Shown here: positions 47,170-57,450 of the stretch, piece after piece | Numbering within the stretch: position 1 is the first letter of the stretch | Layout of the letters: each line of letters starts with the position of its first letter | From: Hepsetus odoe | Lineage: Eukaryota > Chordata > Actinopteri > Characiformes > Hepsetidae | Assembly (NCBI GenBank): GCA_017165825.1 | Contig: CM029387.1 | Coordinates: forward strand, 15,488,445 to 15,552,444 | Direction of reading: 5' to 3' | DNA length: 64,000 bases | Translations under genes and position numbers: made by a program | Notes under the pieces: model-generated | The model's database searches: none | Seen by the model: only the letters and a program-made list of their open reading frames with translations | What the model was told of the DNA's origin: nothing

Positions 47170-47967
47170 TCATCTCTCCAGGTTCTCCTCAAGCTGCTCC
47201 CTAATCTTGCTACAGATCACAATATCATCAACCAGCATCATCGTCCATGGGAATTCCTGTCTAACCCTGTCCGTCAGCCTGTTCATTACTATTGCAAATA
47301 AAAATGGGCTCAGCGCTGATCCTTGATGTAATCCAACCTCTACCTTAAACACATTCGTCAATCCTACTGCAGATCTTACTACTATCACACTGCCCTCACA
47401 CATATCCTGAGCTACTCTCACATACTTCTCTGTAACACCTGACTTCTTCCTACAAAACCACAACTCCTCTCTTGTTGCCCTTTCATATGCTTTCTCCAAG
47501 TCCACAAAGGGACAATGCAACTCCTTCTGACCTCTGCATTTCTCCATCAACACCCTCAGAGCAAACATTGCATCCGTAGTGCTCTTTCTTAGCATGAAAC
47601 CACACTGCCGTTCATTAATCATCGCCTCTTTTCTTAACCTAGCTTCCACTACTCTTTCCCATAACTTCATGCTGTGGTTGATCAACTTTATCCCTCTATA
47701 GTTACTAAAGCTCTGTGCATCAACCTTATTCTTGAAATTCATTACCAGTTCACTTCATCTCCACTTCTCAGGCATCCTTTTACTTTCCAAGATTGTGTTT
47801 AACAATCTGGTCAGGAACTCCACCGCCAGCTCTCTTAAACACCTCCATGCTTCCACCAGTATGTCATCTGGACCAACAGCCTTCCCATTCTTCAACCTCT
47901 TCATCGCTGCCCTCACTTCCATCTTGCTTATTTGCTGCACTTTCTGGTTCACTATCCTCACATCATC

Positions 47968-48003
<36 letters not shown>
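47170..48003 (-). pseudogene. LINE reverse transcriptase domain, broken
   Basis: The enzyme would copy LINE RNA at a nicked target. The first piece (47755-48003) reads MKRLKNGKAVGPDD and ELAVEFLTRLLNTILESKRM, the known start of the RT domain. A stop and frame shift at about 47743-47754 separate it from the second piece (47170-47742, 190 residues). There, motif A reads PFVDLEKAYERATREELW (Asp at residue 81), the fingers read CGFMLRKSTTDAMFALRVLM, motif B reads GLHQGSALSPFLFAIVMN, and motif C reads LVDDIVICS (usual form FADD; both Asp at residues 172-173 remain). The RT core is thus largely readable but split. The Arg-Glu repeat at the start of the first piece comes from a CT microsatellite. 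Confidence 0.9.
47976..48003. repeat. (CT)n microsatellite at the LINE break
   Basis: A CT run of about 14 units separates the RT sequence from the inserted pogo-like element. Confidence 0.95.
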
Positions 48004-48005
<2 letters not shown>

Positions 48006-48032
48006 CCTTTCATTTATCAGCTGCTCAAAGCA

Positions 48033-48985
48033 CAGTGGAACTTCTCGTCAGGAACGTTTCCGATCATGCACGAATCAGGTTACGATCAAAACGTGTTTTT
48101 TCACATCTGCTCACAACCACATTTCTGGCTGCGAACAAAACACTGGCGGCCAGTTTCCTCTCCAGTTCGTACTACACGCCAATGATTTCCCATTTTCCGT
48201 GCAGATCCCATTTTCTTTTGTTTGCATAGCGTATACAGGGCCTAACAAAGATGACACCCATGTTCAGTCTCTCCCTGTACAGCGTTCTTGCTCATACGTG
48301 CGTTCATTTGCTGTGAACTCTTTGTGCTGTATTTCGTATGCTTTTGCATTAATTTTGCAATTAACCATGGCCTCTAAGCAAATGAAAAGTGGTAGTGTTT
48401 TTGTTTAAATTAAGGATTTTTAATTTTTTTTTTCCCTTCACTTTAAACTCATTAAAAAAAGAAAAAAAGTGTTTATAATGAACAGTTTGTAAGGGTCTGG
48501 CTCTGTCATGATTGCAACAGGAAATAAGGCACAAATGCGTGGCGAGCTTCAGGGTGCTTTAATCTGTTTAACAAAAGACAACAGTCTCAGGAAGTGACAC
48601 ACACGATGGTGAACAGGAAACACTGGATCGGACTGGCAGGTCTTAAATGCTGGGCTAACCAGGTTCAGGTGATTAGAGGTGAGGAGTGAGGGTGTGTGGG
48701 AAACTCCGGCTCAGTATACCAGTGATTGGTTCTAGCACAAACTCTCGCAATGTTTTCTCTGTTGTTCAAAGTTTTCTCAGTGTTACTGAATGTTTTAACA
48801 TTTAGTTTACTATTACACTATGTATTCTACGGTATAATTAACTATTTTTGTGCTTAAAAATCTTAAAATTAAATTTACATACAGTTCGTACAGTCTGGAA
48901 TTAATTAATTGTATTTACATACAATCTTATGGAAAAATTATGCTTGGGTCACCTCCAAATTGGGTTGCGTTCTCCCCGTCACAAC
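48033..48985 (+). mobile_element. pogo/Tigger-like element, internally deleted, inside the LINE
   Basis: It begins CAGTGGAACTTCTCGTCAGG, AACGTTTCCGATC and so on, resembling the CAGTGGAACCTCGG-type ends of vertebrate pogo/Tigger elements. Near 48368 it has an ATG reading MASKQMKSGSVFV before a stop, as expected for the start of a pogo transposase, but no further coding. Its right part (about 48940-48985, GCTTGGGTCACCTCCAAATT) looks like a decayed opposite end. LINE sequence resumes at about 48986. Part of the interior (48530-48720) is another dispersed repeat. The family name is from memory of such ends. Confidence 0.62.
48530..48720. repeat. Possible dispersed repeat within the pogo-like element
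   Basis: The block order (CTTTAATCTGTTTAACAAAAG, TTAAATGCTGGGCTAACCAGG, GAGTGAGGGTGTGTGGGAA) resembles 19520-19700. The family is unknown. Confidence 0.4.
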
Positions 48986-49312
48986 TTTGCAGTCTCCAAT
49001 CTACTTCAGACTGACCCTCCTGCAAAGGATACAAAACACTTGTGTGCATCTTCCTCCACTCTTATGTCACCTTTTGCTCCTCCCTCTTCTTAAAATAAGT
49101 ATTATTTATAGCCATTTCCATCCTGTCTTCTCCTTCACACCATACCCACCCATCACCTCCTCATCACATCTGTTCCCTTCAATAAAATGTCCATTAAACT
49201 CTGTACCAATCTTCACTCTCTCTCCCCTCTGTGTATCACTTCATTTAACTCACCCCTCAATTCTTATTTCCCCTCCATCTCACAGCCAACTTGTGGGGCA
49301 AAAGCACTAACT
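48986..49312 (-). pseudogene. LINE endonuclease middle part, broken
   Basis: The nucleotide sequence (plus-strand marks GTGTGCATCTTCCTCCACTC, TATGTCACCTTTTGCTCCTC) aligns with 26741-27000 in the other LINE copy (GTGTGCATCTTCCTCAACTC, TATGTCACCCTGTGCTCCTC). This corresponds to the late part of the endonuclease domain. No frame stays open. Confidence 0.8.
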
Positions 49313-49512
49313 ACATTACATTAAAAGCATATGCTCTTATCCAGAGTAACTTAACATGTCCTAACTACAGGGACAGTCCCCCTGGAGCAATTCAGGATTA
49401 AGGATCTTGTTCAGGAACCCAACGGTGGTAGTGCTAGAGGTGGGATTCAAACCTGGGACCTCTTGGTCCATTGGTTTGTAGGCAAGTACCCTACCATTAG
49501 ACCACCACCCCT
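49313..49512 (-). repeat. SINE family C copy inside the LINE
   Basis: It begins with the complement of the LINE-like tail (GCTCTTATCCAGAGTAACTT), then AGTCCCCCTGGAGCAATTCA, GGGATTCAAACCTGGGACCT and the head complement CCTACCATTAGACCACCACC. Confidence 0.9.
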
Positions 49513-49554
49513 TAATTATTTACATCTTCAACTTGCAGCTTCAAACTCATCATC

Positions 49555-50062
49555 TTATCTGACACTCCCTTCACCTCCAAAACACTCTTCACATACTCTT
49601 TCTTCAGGATAACGCCTACCCCATTTCTTCCTTCCATCTACACCATGGTTAAACAATTTAAACCCTCCTCCAATACACTTGGCCTTACTACCCTTCCGTC
49701 TTGTCTCTTGCACACACAACATATCAACCTTCCTTTTATCCATCATATTAGCTAATTCTCTACCTCTACCAGTCATGCTGCCAACATTCAAAGTCCCTAC
49801 CCTCACGTCCACTCTTCTTCTTCTTCTCCTTTGCTCCTTTGGAAATTAGCCCGATTTCCACTTGTGCCCTGTAGGCTAACAGCACTGGTGGTGATCATTG
49901 TTAACCTGGGCCTCGACTGATCCGGTATGGAAATCCGTTTCATTGTCCACATATTGATTTGGCAAAAGTTTTACACCAGATTCCCTTCCTGATGTAACCC
50001 TCCCCATTTATCCAGGCTTGGGACCGGCACGAAGAAATACAATGGCTTGTGCAACCCTAGTG
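49555..50062 (-). pseudogene. LINE 5' UTR and endonuclease N-terminus
   Basis: The minus-strand frame at 49555-49812 starts MDVRVGTLNVGSMTGRGREL, ANMMDKRKVDMLCVQETRRK. This is the N-terminus of the apurinic-type endonuclease that nicks the target. It includes the conserved Asn of the TLNVG block and the Glu of QETR, both expected in the active site. The frame breaks after GRRYPEE. The region to the right (49813-50062) is non-coding and matches 27600-27830 in the other copy, so it is the 5' UTR, and the element here is near full length at its 5' end. Confidence 0.88.
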
Positions 50063-50394
50063 TCTGGGTTCACCATAAACTGGCTTTAAGAGTCTTAAAT
50101 TCACCTATAATTTGAACCATTTATATGGCCGGGGGAGCTGGAGTCTTAGAGGTGAAAGGTGAAGAAACATCCTGGATAGGCTGCAGGGCATAAACACAGA
50201 TAACCTCATGGACATTGTGCAGAAACAAATTACCTAATGCACAAGTCATTGAATTAGAGTATCTGGATGAAACCGCTACAGACATAAGAGCATGCAAATC
50301 ATGAAATATATCATGAAAACAGGTTGACTATTAACTGAATATGTGCTATAAACTTCAAAGTACAAGATTATTTTGAGAACAAGTTCCTGCTGCT
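50063..50394. other. Unique sequence, nothing recognised
   Basis: No supported feature was seen. Confidence 0.45.
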
Positions 50395-50664
50395 GGGTAG
50401 CAGTGGCCTAGTAGTTACAGAGTTGGCCAAAGGATCAGAAAATTGTGGGCTCAAAGTTGTGGGTTCAAACTCCATACCAGTAAGTTGTCCTGAGGTACCC
50501 TTGAGCAAGGTACTGTCCCTGTCACTGCTCCCTGAGTGCTTTCATGGTTGCCCCCTGCTACATGGTGTTTGTGTGCATGGGTTAAATGCAGAGGTCCAAT
50601 TTTGTTGTGGTTCACTGTGTGCTGTGCTGTGCTGTGACCTTGCAAGAATAGTCACTTTCACTTC
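50395..50664 (+). repeat. SINE family A copy with small internal duplication
   Basis: The head GTAGCAGTGGCCTAGTAGTT is followed by a doubled 'TTGTGGGCTCAAA/TTGTGGGTTCAAA' around the B-box, the central block, and the tail AATAGTCACTTTCACTTC. The duplicated B-box segment (about 50442-50469) is peculiar to this copy. Confidence 0.92.
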
Positions 50665-51150
50665 ACTTTACTTTGTTGGTGATGATAATTCAGCAAACAG
50701 TCTTGATAAAAGCAACCAAAGTACATTCTAGATTTTAGGCTAACTAAGGAAACTTCAAAAAAAAAACCTCATACTTGATATCTTTTTATCATCAGCATGA
50801 TGATCAATGCAAAATATAAATGTTAAATTTCACCATACTACAATAAAATGAAAGCTGGTAGTATGTAGGGTAACAGGTAGTTGTATCAGGTCTTGGATCT
50901 GGACTGCAATAACTCATGGCTTTACTCAGTCCTAACCATTTACTTTCCAGCTAAAATAATGAAATGCAAAGTCTGTGTGTTTCTGCTGATCACCTTCCCT
51001 TTAATTCAAGTCAAGTCAAGTAGGTTAAGTTTAATTTTCCAATCATGAGATATTTAACTCCATTCTTAAACTGCTAAACTGCTATTTATCATTTTTCAGT
51101 ATAATTTACTCTTGATGTGGATCACAATTTTACCCTAAATAATGACAGCA
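50665..51150. other. Unique sequence, nothing recognised
   Basis: No supported feature was seen. Confidence 0.45.
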
Positions 51151-51162
51151 CAGAATTTATAC

Positions 51163-51386
51163 CATCCATTTTCTGCTGCTTGTCCCAAACGGGGTTGCGC
51201 TGGAGTCCAACCCAGCGCACACAGGGTGAGGACGGGGGACGCACCCTGGACAGGTCGCCAGCCCATCGCAGGGAGGAGCGAGACGGGGACGGCACCTTGC
51301 TCAAGGGTACCTCAGGGCAACCTATTGGGAAGGGGTTCAAACCCCCGATCCTCCGATCACGTAGCCAACGCCCTAACCACTAGGCC
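51163..51386 (-). repeat. SINE family B copy with target-site duplication
   Basis: The minus strand has GGCCTAGTGGTTAGGGCGTT (the first bases of the head are missing), the central block and the family B tail to AGCAGCAGAAAATGGATGG. The 12-bp duplication CAGAATTTATAC lies at 51151-51162 and 51387-51398 and is perfect, suggesting a young insertion. Confidence 0.96.
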
Positions 51387-51624
51387 CAGAATTTATACAT
51401 CATTCCTAAACCTTATTTGGTGTTCTGCTCTGTGGAACCCATTATACAATGACTTATTTTTTAATCATCAGAGTCATTTTTTGGGTCATTTTCTGAAGAA
51501 TATATAAAAGAGCACATTATTAATGAGTGCACACTGTTCACCCCCCAAACATATTTAACCCAAATGGGAAGTTCTGGTCCACTGGACCTGAGAGCAACAA
51601 AAGTGTGGAGTCTACCTACTTGGG

Positions 51625-51755
<131 letters not shown>

Positions 51756-53200
51756 CATGTTTCTATCTGTTATTCCTGCTACAAGGCTATAGCATCTTAC
51801 ATTTCAAGCACCAAGAAGCTGTGTTTTCCCACAATACTGCACACTTTATCCTCTATCTTTCTGATATCATGTGATCTAACAGTGTTAAATGGCAAAGATG
51901 AACCATATATAGTGTTCTTTATTGCTTGCAATAGAGTTAAATAAAATTTGTATGCAAATGCCTGTGTTAACTTTAAATTACAACAATAAATACGATTGCA
52001 CCAGAACCACCGCTATTGGCTAAGTAACAAAAACATGAACATGAGCACAATGGCTGGTTAAACTTTAAACTCGCCATCAAGTTACTCCAAATAATAAATA
52101 AATAATGAGTTTGTACTTAATATTTACCCAGGTAATGTGGAACCTAAAGGAGTGCAAAGAATGGTGCCTTTTCCATTTAGATGTTATTGACTTTACAAAA
52201 TTAACCCAAACCAAGTTTACTCAGAAGTTTATTTAGTCAGTTTGAGTTCGCGCACATATGCAAATCGTTGAGGACGTTCGTGAAAGCTGCTGTACATATA
52301 AAGTACTCCATTGAGATTCTCTGTCTGGCCATGGTGCAATTCAATGGAAACGCGAATGCAATCCACTGGAAACCTCACCATACAGAAAGTGCTCTTCTAT
52401 GGTCGTGCATTCATTGAAAAGGCAGCAGGTGTTCAGCAAAGTGTCTTTGCATTTCGTTCTTACAGCGCGTGCTGGCAGACTGAAAAGTTAAATGACCTCC
52501 ACTTCCTTCTCACCTGAGTAAAAAGAGCTTAATTAAATCTGTCAGATGCAAAACCACCAATTAACACATATTGTGCATGCATATAGAGTTATCAAACTTT
52601 CTTTCCTCCGGTGAGCAGGCAATGACATGTTTGTCAGATATTTAATTAAAGCATTTTGTTGTGTGAGAATACTGTTGAGTAAGTTTCATCCGCAGAAAAA
52701 AAAAAAAAAAAATCAAGAGCCTTGGCACACTGTCTTGACTTTCTTTCAGTTTCCCTTTATTGTAGCTGTGTTCTTTCTTAAAAGGCTGAAATCATGGAAT
52801 TTCTTTTGCTTTTTTTTTTTTTTTTCTTGTTTTGAAACATATTGTTCGATTCCCTGTTCACATATTCCATACCTGGAAACTAAGCCTGGTAAAAGTAAAT
52901 GAATAAATAAATAGATAAATAAATAAATAATTGCAATATCAGAAAAACAAATACATTTTCATATAGTTCCATAGAGGCAATAGTATTTGAGCCATTTTCC
53001 TTCATACTAAAGAGTGTGTGAGCATTTTCAGAAAAGTATAATACAGAGTAGTGCATCAGAAAAAAATAAAAAGTACATACGTTTTTGTACATTTATATAT
53101 TATTTATTTATAAAGGTTATGTATAAAGGTTATATTTATAATGCTTATAAATAAATAATATTTATAAAGTTTGTATACTTATATACATATACCATAACGT
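51756..53200. other. Unique sequence with simple repeats
   Basis: An A run lies near 52696-52712, a T run near 52811-52826, and an AATA-type run at 52902-52929. About 52240-52520 is richer in CpG than its surroundings and includes ATGCAAAT (52258-52265), an octamer-type motif, but I cannot call a regulatory element from that alone. Confidence 0.4.
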
Positions 53201-53258
53201 GAAAAAAGTGAAAGTGACTGTTCTTGACAATGACAAGAATAGTCACTTTCACTTTTTC
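53201..53258. repeat. Hairpin of two inverted SINE family A tail ends
   Basis: GAAAAAAGTGAAAGTGACTG and TTCTTG on the left are complementary to CAAGAATAGTCACTTTCACT and TTTTC on the right, around a short centre. Each arm equals the terminal ~25 bp of family A. Confidence 0.9.
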
Positions 53259-53288
53259 CATATGTTACCTATATGTTGTCCAAAATCA

Positions 53289-53466
53289 TGTACAGTAGTG
53301 AGCAAGAGTTCCAAGCCATCTCGTTTTTATAGTTTGCTTGGGAATCACTTAGTTGGAGCATAAATGGCTGCATCTCAAGTCTCAAGTTGATTAAACTTAA
53401 GTAAACTAACACCGACAGGGTGAAAAGTGCCTAAAGATACACAGTGTCTAGATAAAGTTTTTGCTT
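53289..53466. repeat. Fragment related to the MITE at 57451-57966
   Basis: It shares AAGTGCCTAAAGATACA and GTGTCTAGATAAAG with 57627-57660, and starts near ACAGTAGTGAGCAAGAGTT, a decayed terminal repeat. The right-hand part of the MITE is absent here. Confidence 0.6.
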
Positions 53467-53540
53467 TTTTTTTTTTTTTTTTTTTGCCTAGAAATAGACT
53501 GTTTAACAGAGTCTCTGGTGGAAAAGATCTCCAGTTTACT

Positions 53541-53825
53541 CTCTCAGTCATTTTCACAGCCGTCTGCCCTGATTAGGGTCATGGGCAGTGCTGGAGTCTA
53601 TCCCAGCTCTCGCAGGGCAAAAGGTGGGAAAACACCCTGGACAGGTTGGCAGTCCATTGCAGGGCAGACACACAAAAACACACATTCACTTACAAACGTA
53701 CACACCTAGAGGGTAATTTAGCATCTCCTGTCCATCTGACGCATATTTCTTTGGAATGATGGGAGGAAACCGGCGCACTTGAAATGGAAACCCATGCAGA
53801 CACAGGGAGACCATGACAGTTTACT
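53541..53825 (-). repeat. SINE-like family D copy without CA expansion
   Basis: TCAGTCATTTTCACAGCCGT, GATTAGGGTCATGGGCAGTG, TCTATCCCAGCTCTCGCAGG, ACACCCTGGACAGGTTGGCA and GGGAGGAAACCGGCGCACTT follow the family order. The CA segment is only ACACACAAAAACACACATTC (about 53668-53687). The head side ends at ACACAGGGAGACCATGAC. Confidence 0.8.
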
Positions 53826-54439
53826 GTTAAACACAAAGAAAAAAGAAGCCAGCAATTATTAAAGATTAGTTCTGCTAATTGGGTGCTGCATTGTTTTGAA
53901 TTTTCCCCTAAAAAAAACTGAAAAAATAAATGATCTTAAACAGACTGAGTGTGTGTGTGGGTGTGTGTCTTCCTTTGCATGTGAAGCCTTTCTTTGTGTT
54001 AGAAGTTGTAATCTTTGTGGCGGCTGCCCTCCCTACATGCCTTGAGGTGTGCTGTCGCTGGTGTGTTGAGTTGTGTGAGATGGAGGTGCTGACAGATGCA
54101 GGTGTTTGTGTATGTGAGTGCTAAATGGGTGTGAGCTGGAGTTCGTCTCATGTGGAGTGAATGGAGGAGATGTTAGTATGACAACCTGCATGCACTCCAT
54201 TGGGGAAGCTATAGTTTGATTTTAGTCTCTGTCGATCCCCCACACACTCATTTATAGACCACTGAGCTGAACTTGTCTAGACAGCTGGACCACTCAGCAG
54301 CTTAGCGATCTTGAAGACTTGTGTAAACCATGCTTCTACCACGTCAATGCCATTGCTATCCTAATTGTACTCCACCAGAACAATTATATGAGGTTAACAG
54401 TGGTTCATTTATGGTGTGGCACAGTAACCCACTACGTAG
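53826..54439. other. Unique sequence with GTGT-rich patches
   Basis: No supported gene or repeat was seen. Confidence 0.45.
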
Positions 54440-54650
54440 TTAGTTCGTGAGAAGGAGGGCTGAATATCCGGGTGTCCAGCCTGGGCATCCAGGCAATTTC
54501 CTCACCTTTCACCTTATGCGCACTGGAATAAGCTCCAACGCCTGTTAGACTGTTCTAGTTAAGCGGTTGAGGGAATGAATGAATAAATGACTGAATAAAT
54601 AGAATGAATGAATGAATGATAGGATGAAAGGATGAATGAATGAATAAAAT
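54440..54650. repeat. Decayed family D tail half with GAAT-type array
   Basis: TGGAATAAGCTCCAACGCCT and AAGCGGTTGAGGGAATGAAT resemble the end of family D. They are followed by a (GAAT/AAAT)n array at 54574-54650. Confidence 0.55.
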
Positions 54651-54792
54651 TGTTTCATTGTCCAAGCAAGTTTAATGAAAGAGTACATTATGTCTGACAG
54701 CTTCTGCATAGCAACACTTGAAACATGGCCACTGAGCAAAAGTGCAAGAAGGAGTTTTTTAAAAAATGGCCGCAGTTTGGCCATGTAAAGTA

Positions 54793-54975
54793 GAAAGTAA
54801 AAGTAACTATTTGTCAGAAGACGACACCATGGCAAACAGTGCACCATGATGAAATTATGTCTCTATATTTAACCCATCAGGTGAAGCAGTAGGCAGCCAC
54901 ACATCCAGCACTAGGGATTGTACCTGGCTCATACACTGGTCTGGGAATCAAAACCATGATCCTTCTAATAAAGTC
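54793..54975 (-). repeat. Degraded SINE family A copy
   Basis: AAAGTAAAAGTAACTATTTG, CATATTTAACCCATC-like and GGTCTGGGAATCAAAACCAT follow the family order on the minus strand with many changes. Confidence 0.7.
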
Positions 54976-54979
54976 ACCA

Positions 54980-55850
54980 TTCAGACTGTGAGTACAAGGT
55001 TGCTGTTTTAAATTTATAGAATGATATTGAATACAAGGTTTGAGTTTACAATATAGTGGCCACTAAGTTGGCATTTAATGTGTTCGAAAAAAGTGAACAT
55101 GGAGAGAAATTAAGGGGTGTGAGTTTCTAATCATTGTCCATTAATTGAACATTTATAATTTGAATAAATCGACTACTGAGCGAAAGTACAAGGTGGCCAT
55201 TAAGTAGACGTCCAGGGAATATTTGAATTCATTGGCCACTAAGGGGGAATACAAGGCATCTAATAAAGTTTCTGCTGAAAGGAAGTGTGATTTAGTGGAG
55301 GTTCAAGGTTGGTGTTTCTGATAAACTGGCCATTATGTGGAAAGACAAGGTGTAAGTTTCTAATAAAGTGGTCACTGAGCTGAAATACAAGGTGTGAGTT
55401 TCTAATAAAGTTTCTGAAATACAGGGTGTGAGTTTCTAATAAAGTGGACACTGCATGGAAGGACAGGTAGGTGTGGATGTATGTTATACTGTATGGAAGT
55501 GTGTCATTAGATTCCAGTAAAGGGGCCAATCAGTGTACATTCAAATTTGATGTTTCTGTTAAAGGGGCCAATAGGTGGACATTCAGTATCAGTGCTTCTA
55601 ATGAAGCAGACACTGAGTAGACACATATAGTAGACGGTTCTAGAAAAGTAGCAACTGATTGGAAGTAGGTGTTTCTACAGGAATGGCCACCTCTTTACAA
55701 GGTGAAGGTTTTTAACAAAGTGACCAATCAGCAATAGTGAAAGGTGGAAGTTTAAAATAAGTCGGTCACTCAGTTCAAGCAGAAGGTGAGTTTCTAATAA
55801 AGTGGCCACTGAGCACAAGTGGAAGCTTTTCATTAAGTGTAAGTTCAAGG
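54980..55850. repeat. Degenerate minisatellite, unit about 40-45 bp
   Basis: The core GTTTCTAATAAAGTGGCCAC plus TGAG(T/C)GGAAGTACAAGGTG recurs many times in diverged form. The clearest run is at about 55255-55460 and 55740-55850; weaker units extend left to about 54980. Spacing is irregular because of internal insertions and deletions. It encodes nothing recognisable. Confidence 0.8.
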
Positions 55851-55912
55851 AAGACAAGGAATGTCACTGCAGCATCGCAGGGTCAATCCATATTTATATG
55901 AATGCATACATT

Positions 55913-56131
55913 CATCCATCCATCCATTTTCTGCCGCTTGTCCCAAATGGGGTCGCAGGGGAGTGCTGGAGTCCAACCCAGTGCACACAGGGCGACGCAC
56001 CCTGGACAGGTCGCCAGCCCATCGCAGAGAGGACGGGGACGGCACCTTGCTCAATGGTACCTCAGGGCAACCTATTGGGAAGGGGTTTGAACCCCCGATC
56101 CTCCAATCATGCGGCCAACACCCTAACCACC
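55913..56131 (-). repeat. SINE family B copy, 5' end short
   Basis: The head stops about 17 bp early (GGTGGTTAGGGTGTTGGCCG begins it on the minus strand). The tail ends in AATGGATGGATGGATG. The flanking direct repeat AATGCATACATT (55901-55912) / AATTCATACATT (56132-56143) has one mismatch. Confidence 0.93.
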
Positions 56132-56825
56132 AATTCATACATTTAAGAACTCACATTTTCTCTGTAACTCAAGGAACAAAAACACAGAAAAGCACATTTT
56201 GCTTCATATTTAAATATTCATATTTGAAATAGTTGAAATATTTACAGGAGCTAAGAAATGAATACAGTCTATCTCATAAAAAATGCAAGGAAGTACAGCA
56301 GCTTCTATGATGTGTGCTGGTAGTCTGTGATTCCCAGAAACAAAAGCAAAAAAAAAAAAGAAGATTCTTTGTGGTGACCTTGATCCAATGGAAAGAGTTT
56401 TAAAAATAGTCATCAGCAGTATGGGTTTGTTGGTGGGCATTAATTGCAGCGTATGAGTGCTTTATGACAGCATTTGACTTGAGTGGGTGCCGGGGCGTAA
56501 ATGGTGGATCCTAATTTAACATGTCTTCATAATCTTCCCAGTGGACCCTGGACATGAGTTTGACAGGCCTGAAACAAGAGCAAACCTGAGAGTAAGTGGA
56601 GAAACATGTGGTTAAATTGGGCCAGTGTGATAGCCTGGAAAGCCTAGTGGCTCTGATTTGTGGCACTTTTAAGGCACAGCCTGAAATATGTCCTCTTGAA
56701 ACCTAATTTGAATTTCCAAAAAAGTGGACAGAACAACTCAGAGTGTGATAAATTTGTATTTTCTTTTCAGTGTCCTTTCTGACTTTTTTAGTGTCCTTTC
56801 ATATTTCCTTTTTACTATCCTGCAG
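56132..56825. other. Unique sequence, nothing recognised
   Basis: No supported feature was seen before the candidate exon. Confidence 0.4.
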
Positions 56826-56996
56826 GGTAAAATGCTATCAAGCAAAGTTGTGAAAGCAATGCACCATAAAGAAGACAACAATATTAATGACACACTGAGG
56901 AAAATGAATCTGCCTTTAGAAATCTACCGCTTTGCACTTCCATACAGCATGATCAAAGGGGCTCTAGATGTGAAGCAGCCACCGATTTTCATTTAA
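56826..56996 (+). other. Candidate terminal exon, unproven
   Basis: A pyrimidine-rich tract ends in TATCCTGCAG at 56825. The following frame, in phase 0, is open for 56 codons (GKMLSSKVVKAMHHKEDNNI, NDTLRKMNLPLEIYRFALPY, SMIKGALDVKQPPIFI) and ends at TAA 56994-56996. The composition is less skewed than that of the repeat-derived frames, but I recognise no family. The same frame is also open upstream to an ATG at 56724, so a splice event is not required. It may be chance. Confidence 0.2.
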
Positions 56997-57137
56997 TGCA
57001 TTTTGACTGCATTTGAACTTCCCTGCCATTTCTGAGTATTATTATCATATTTAGTTGTATGTTAATTCCTCAAAGCGGTGCCAGCTGATCCAGGGTCAGG
57101 TATTTGAGAAAATTATTGTGGAGGGTCAAAGGACTAT

Positions 57138-57160
57138 TATATATATATATATATATATAT
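57138..57160. repeat. (TA)n microsatellite
   Basis: About 11 TA units. Confidence 0.95.
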
Positions 57161-57450
57161 TCCTTCCAAATGATACGTCTTTACTTAATAAGGACTTGAA
57201 ATCAGTTTCAGAAAGTGCATCTTTATTAATCAATTGAGTTTTAAATGTTCTTGCTTTGGATAGAGAGAGTCAATATATAGTATCTTTCATGAGATGGTTG
57301 TAAGAATGAATTAAATTCAACCTACACTATTAACTACTTAATTTACAGTAAAAATTCCCATCAGAAAAACATATTTTTCTATAACTGAAAAAAAAGAAGA
57401 AAAAACATGAAATTTAATGGGAAATTACACAGAAATTCAACTATTAAATA

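Larger units (their letters stand above)
46445..50062 (-). mobile_element. RTE-X-like LINE, long but broken, with two insertions
   Basis: Read from right to left this is a recognisable non-LTR retrotransposon: 5' UTR (49813-50062), endonuclease start (49555-49812), a SINE C insertion (49313-49512), endonuclease middle (48986-49312), a pogo-like insertion (48033-48985), RT domain (47170-48003), C-terminal region (46500-47165) and an (AAG)-type 3' tail (46460-46475 as CTTCTTCTCCTTCTTC). About 450 bp between the endonuclease and RT parts, present in the 26.2-kb copy, appears deleted. It cannot encode a functional protein. Clade assignment is inferred from protein similarity. Confidence 0.88.

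Noticed and set aside
47732..48408. Plus-strand open frames of up to 165 codons
   Set aside because: They are antisense to the LINE RT frame or run through the pogo-like insertion. The minus-strand RT motifs explain the left part.
52240..52520. Possible regulatory element with octamer motif ATGCAAAT and raised CpG
   Set aside because: A single 8-mer and mild CpG enrichment are not enough without conservation or chromatin data.
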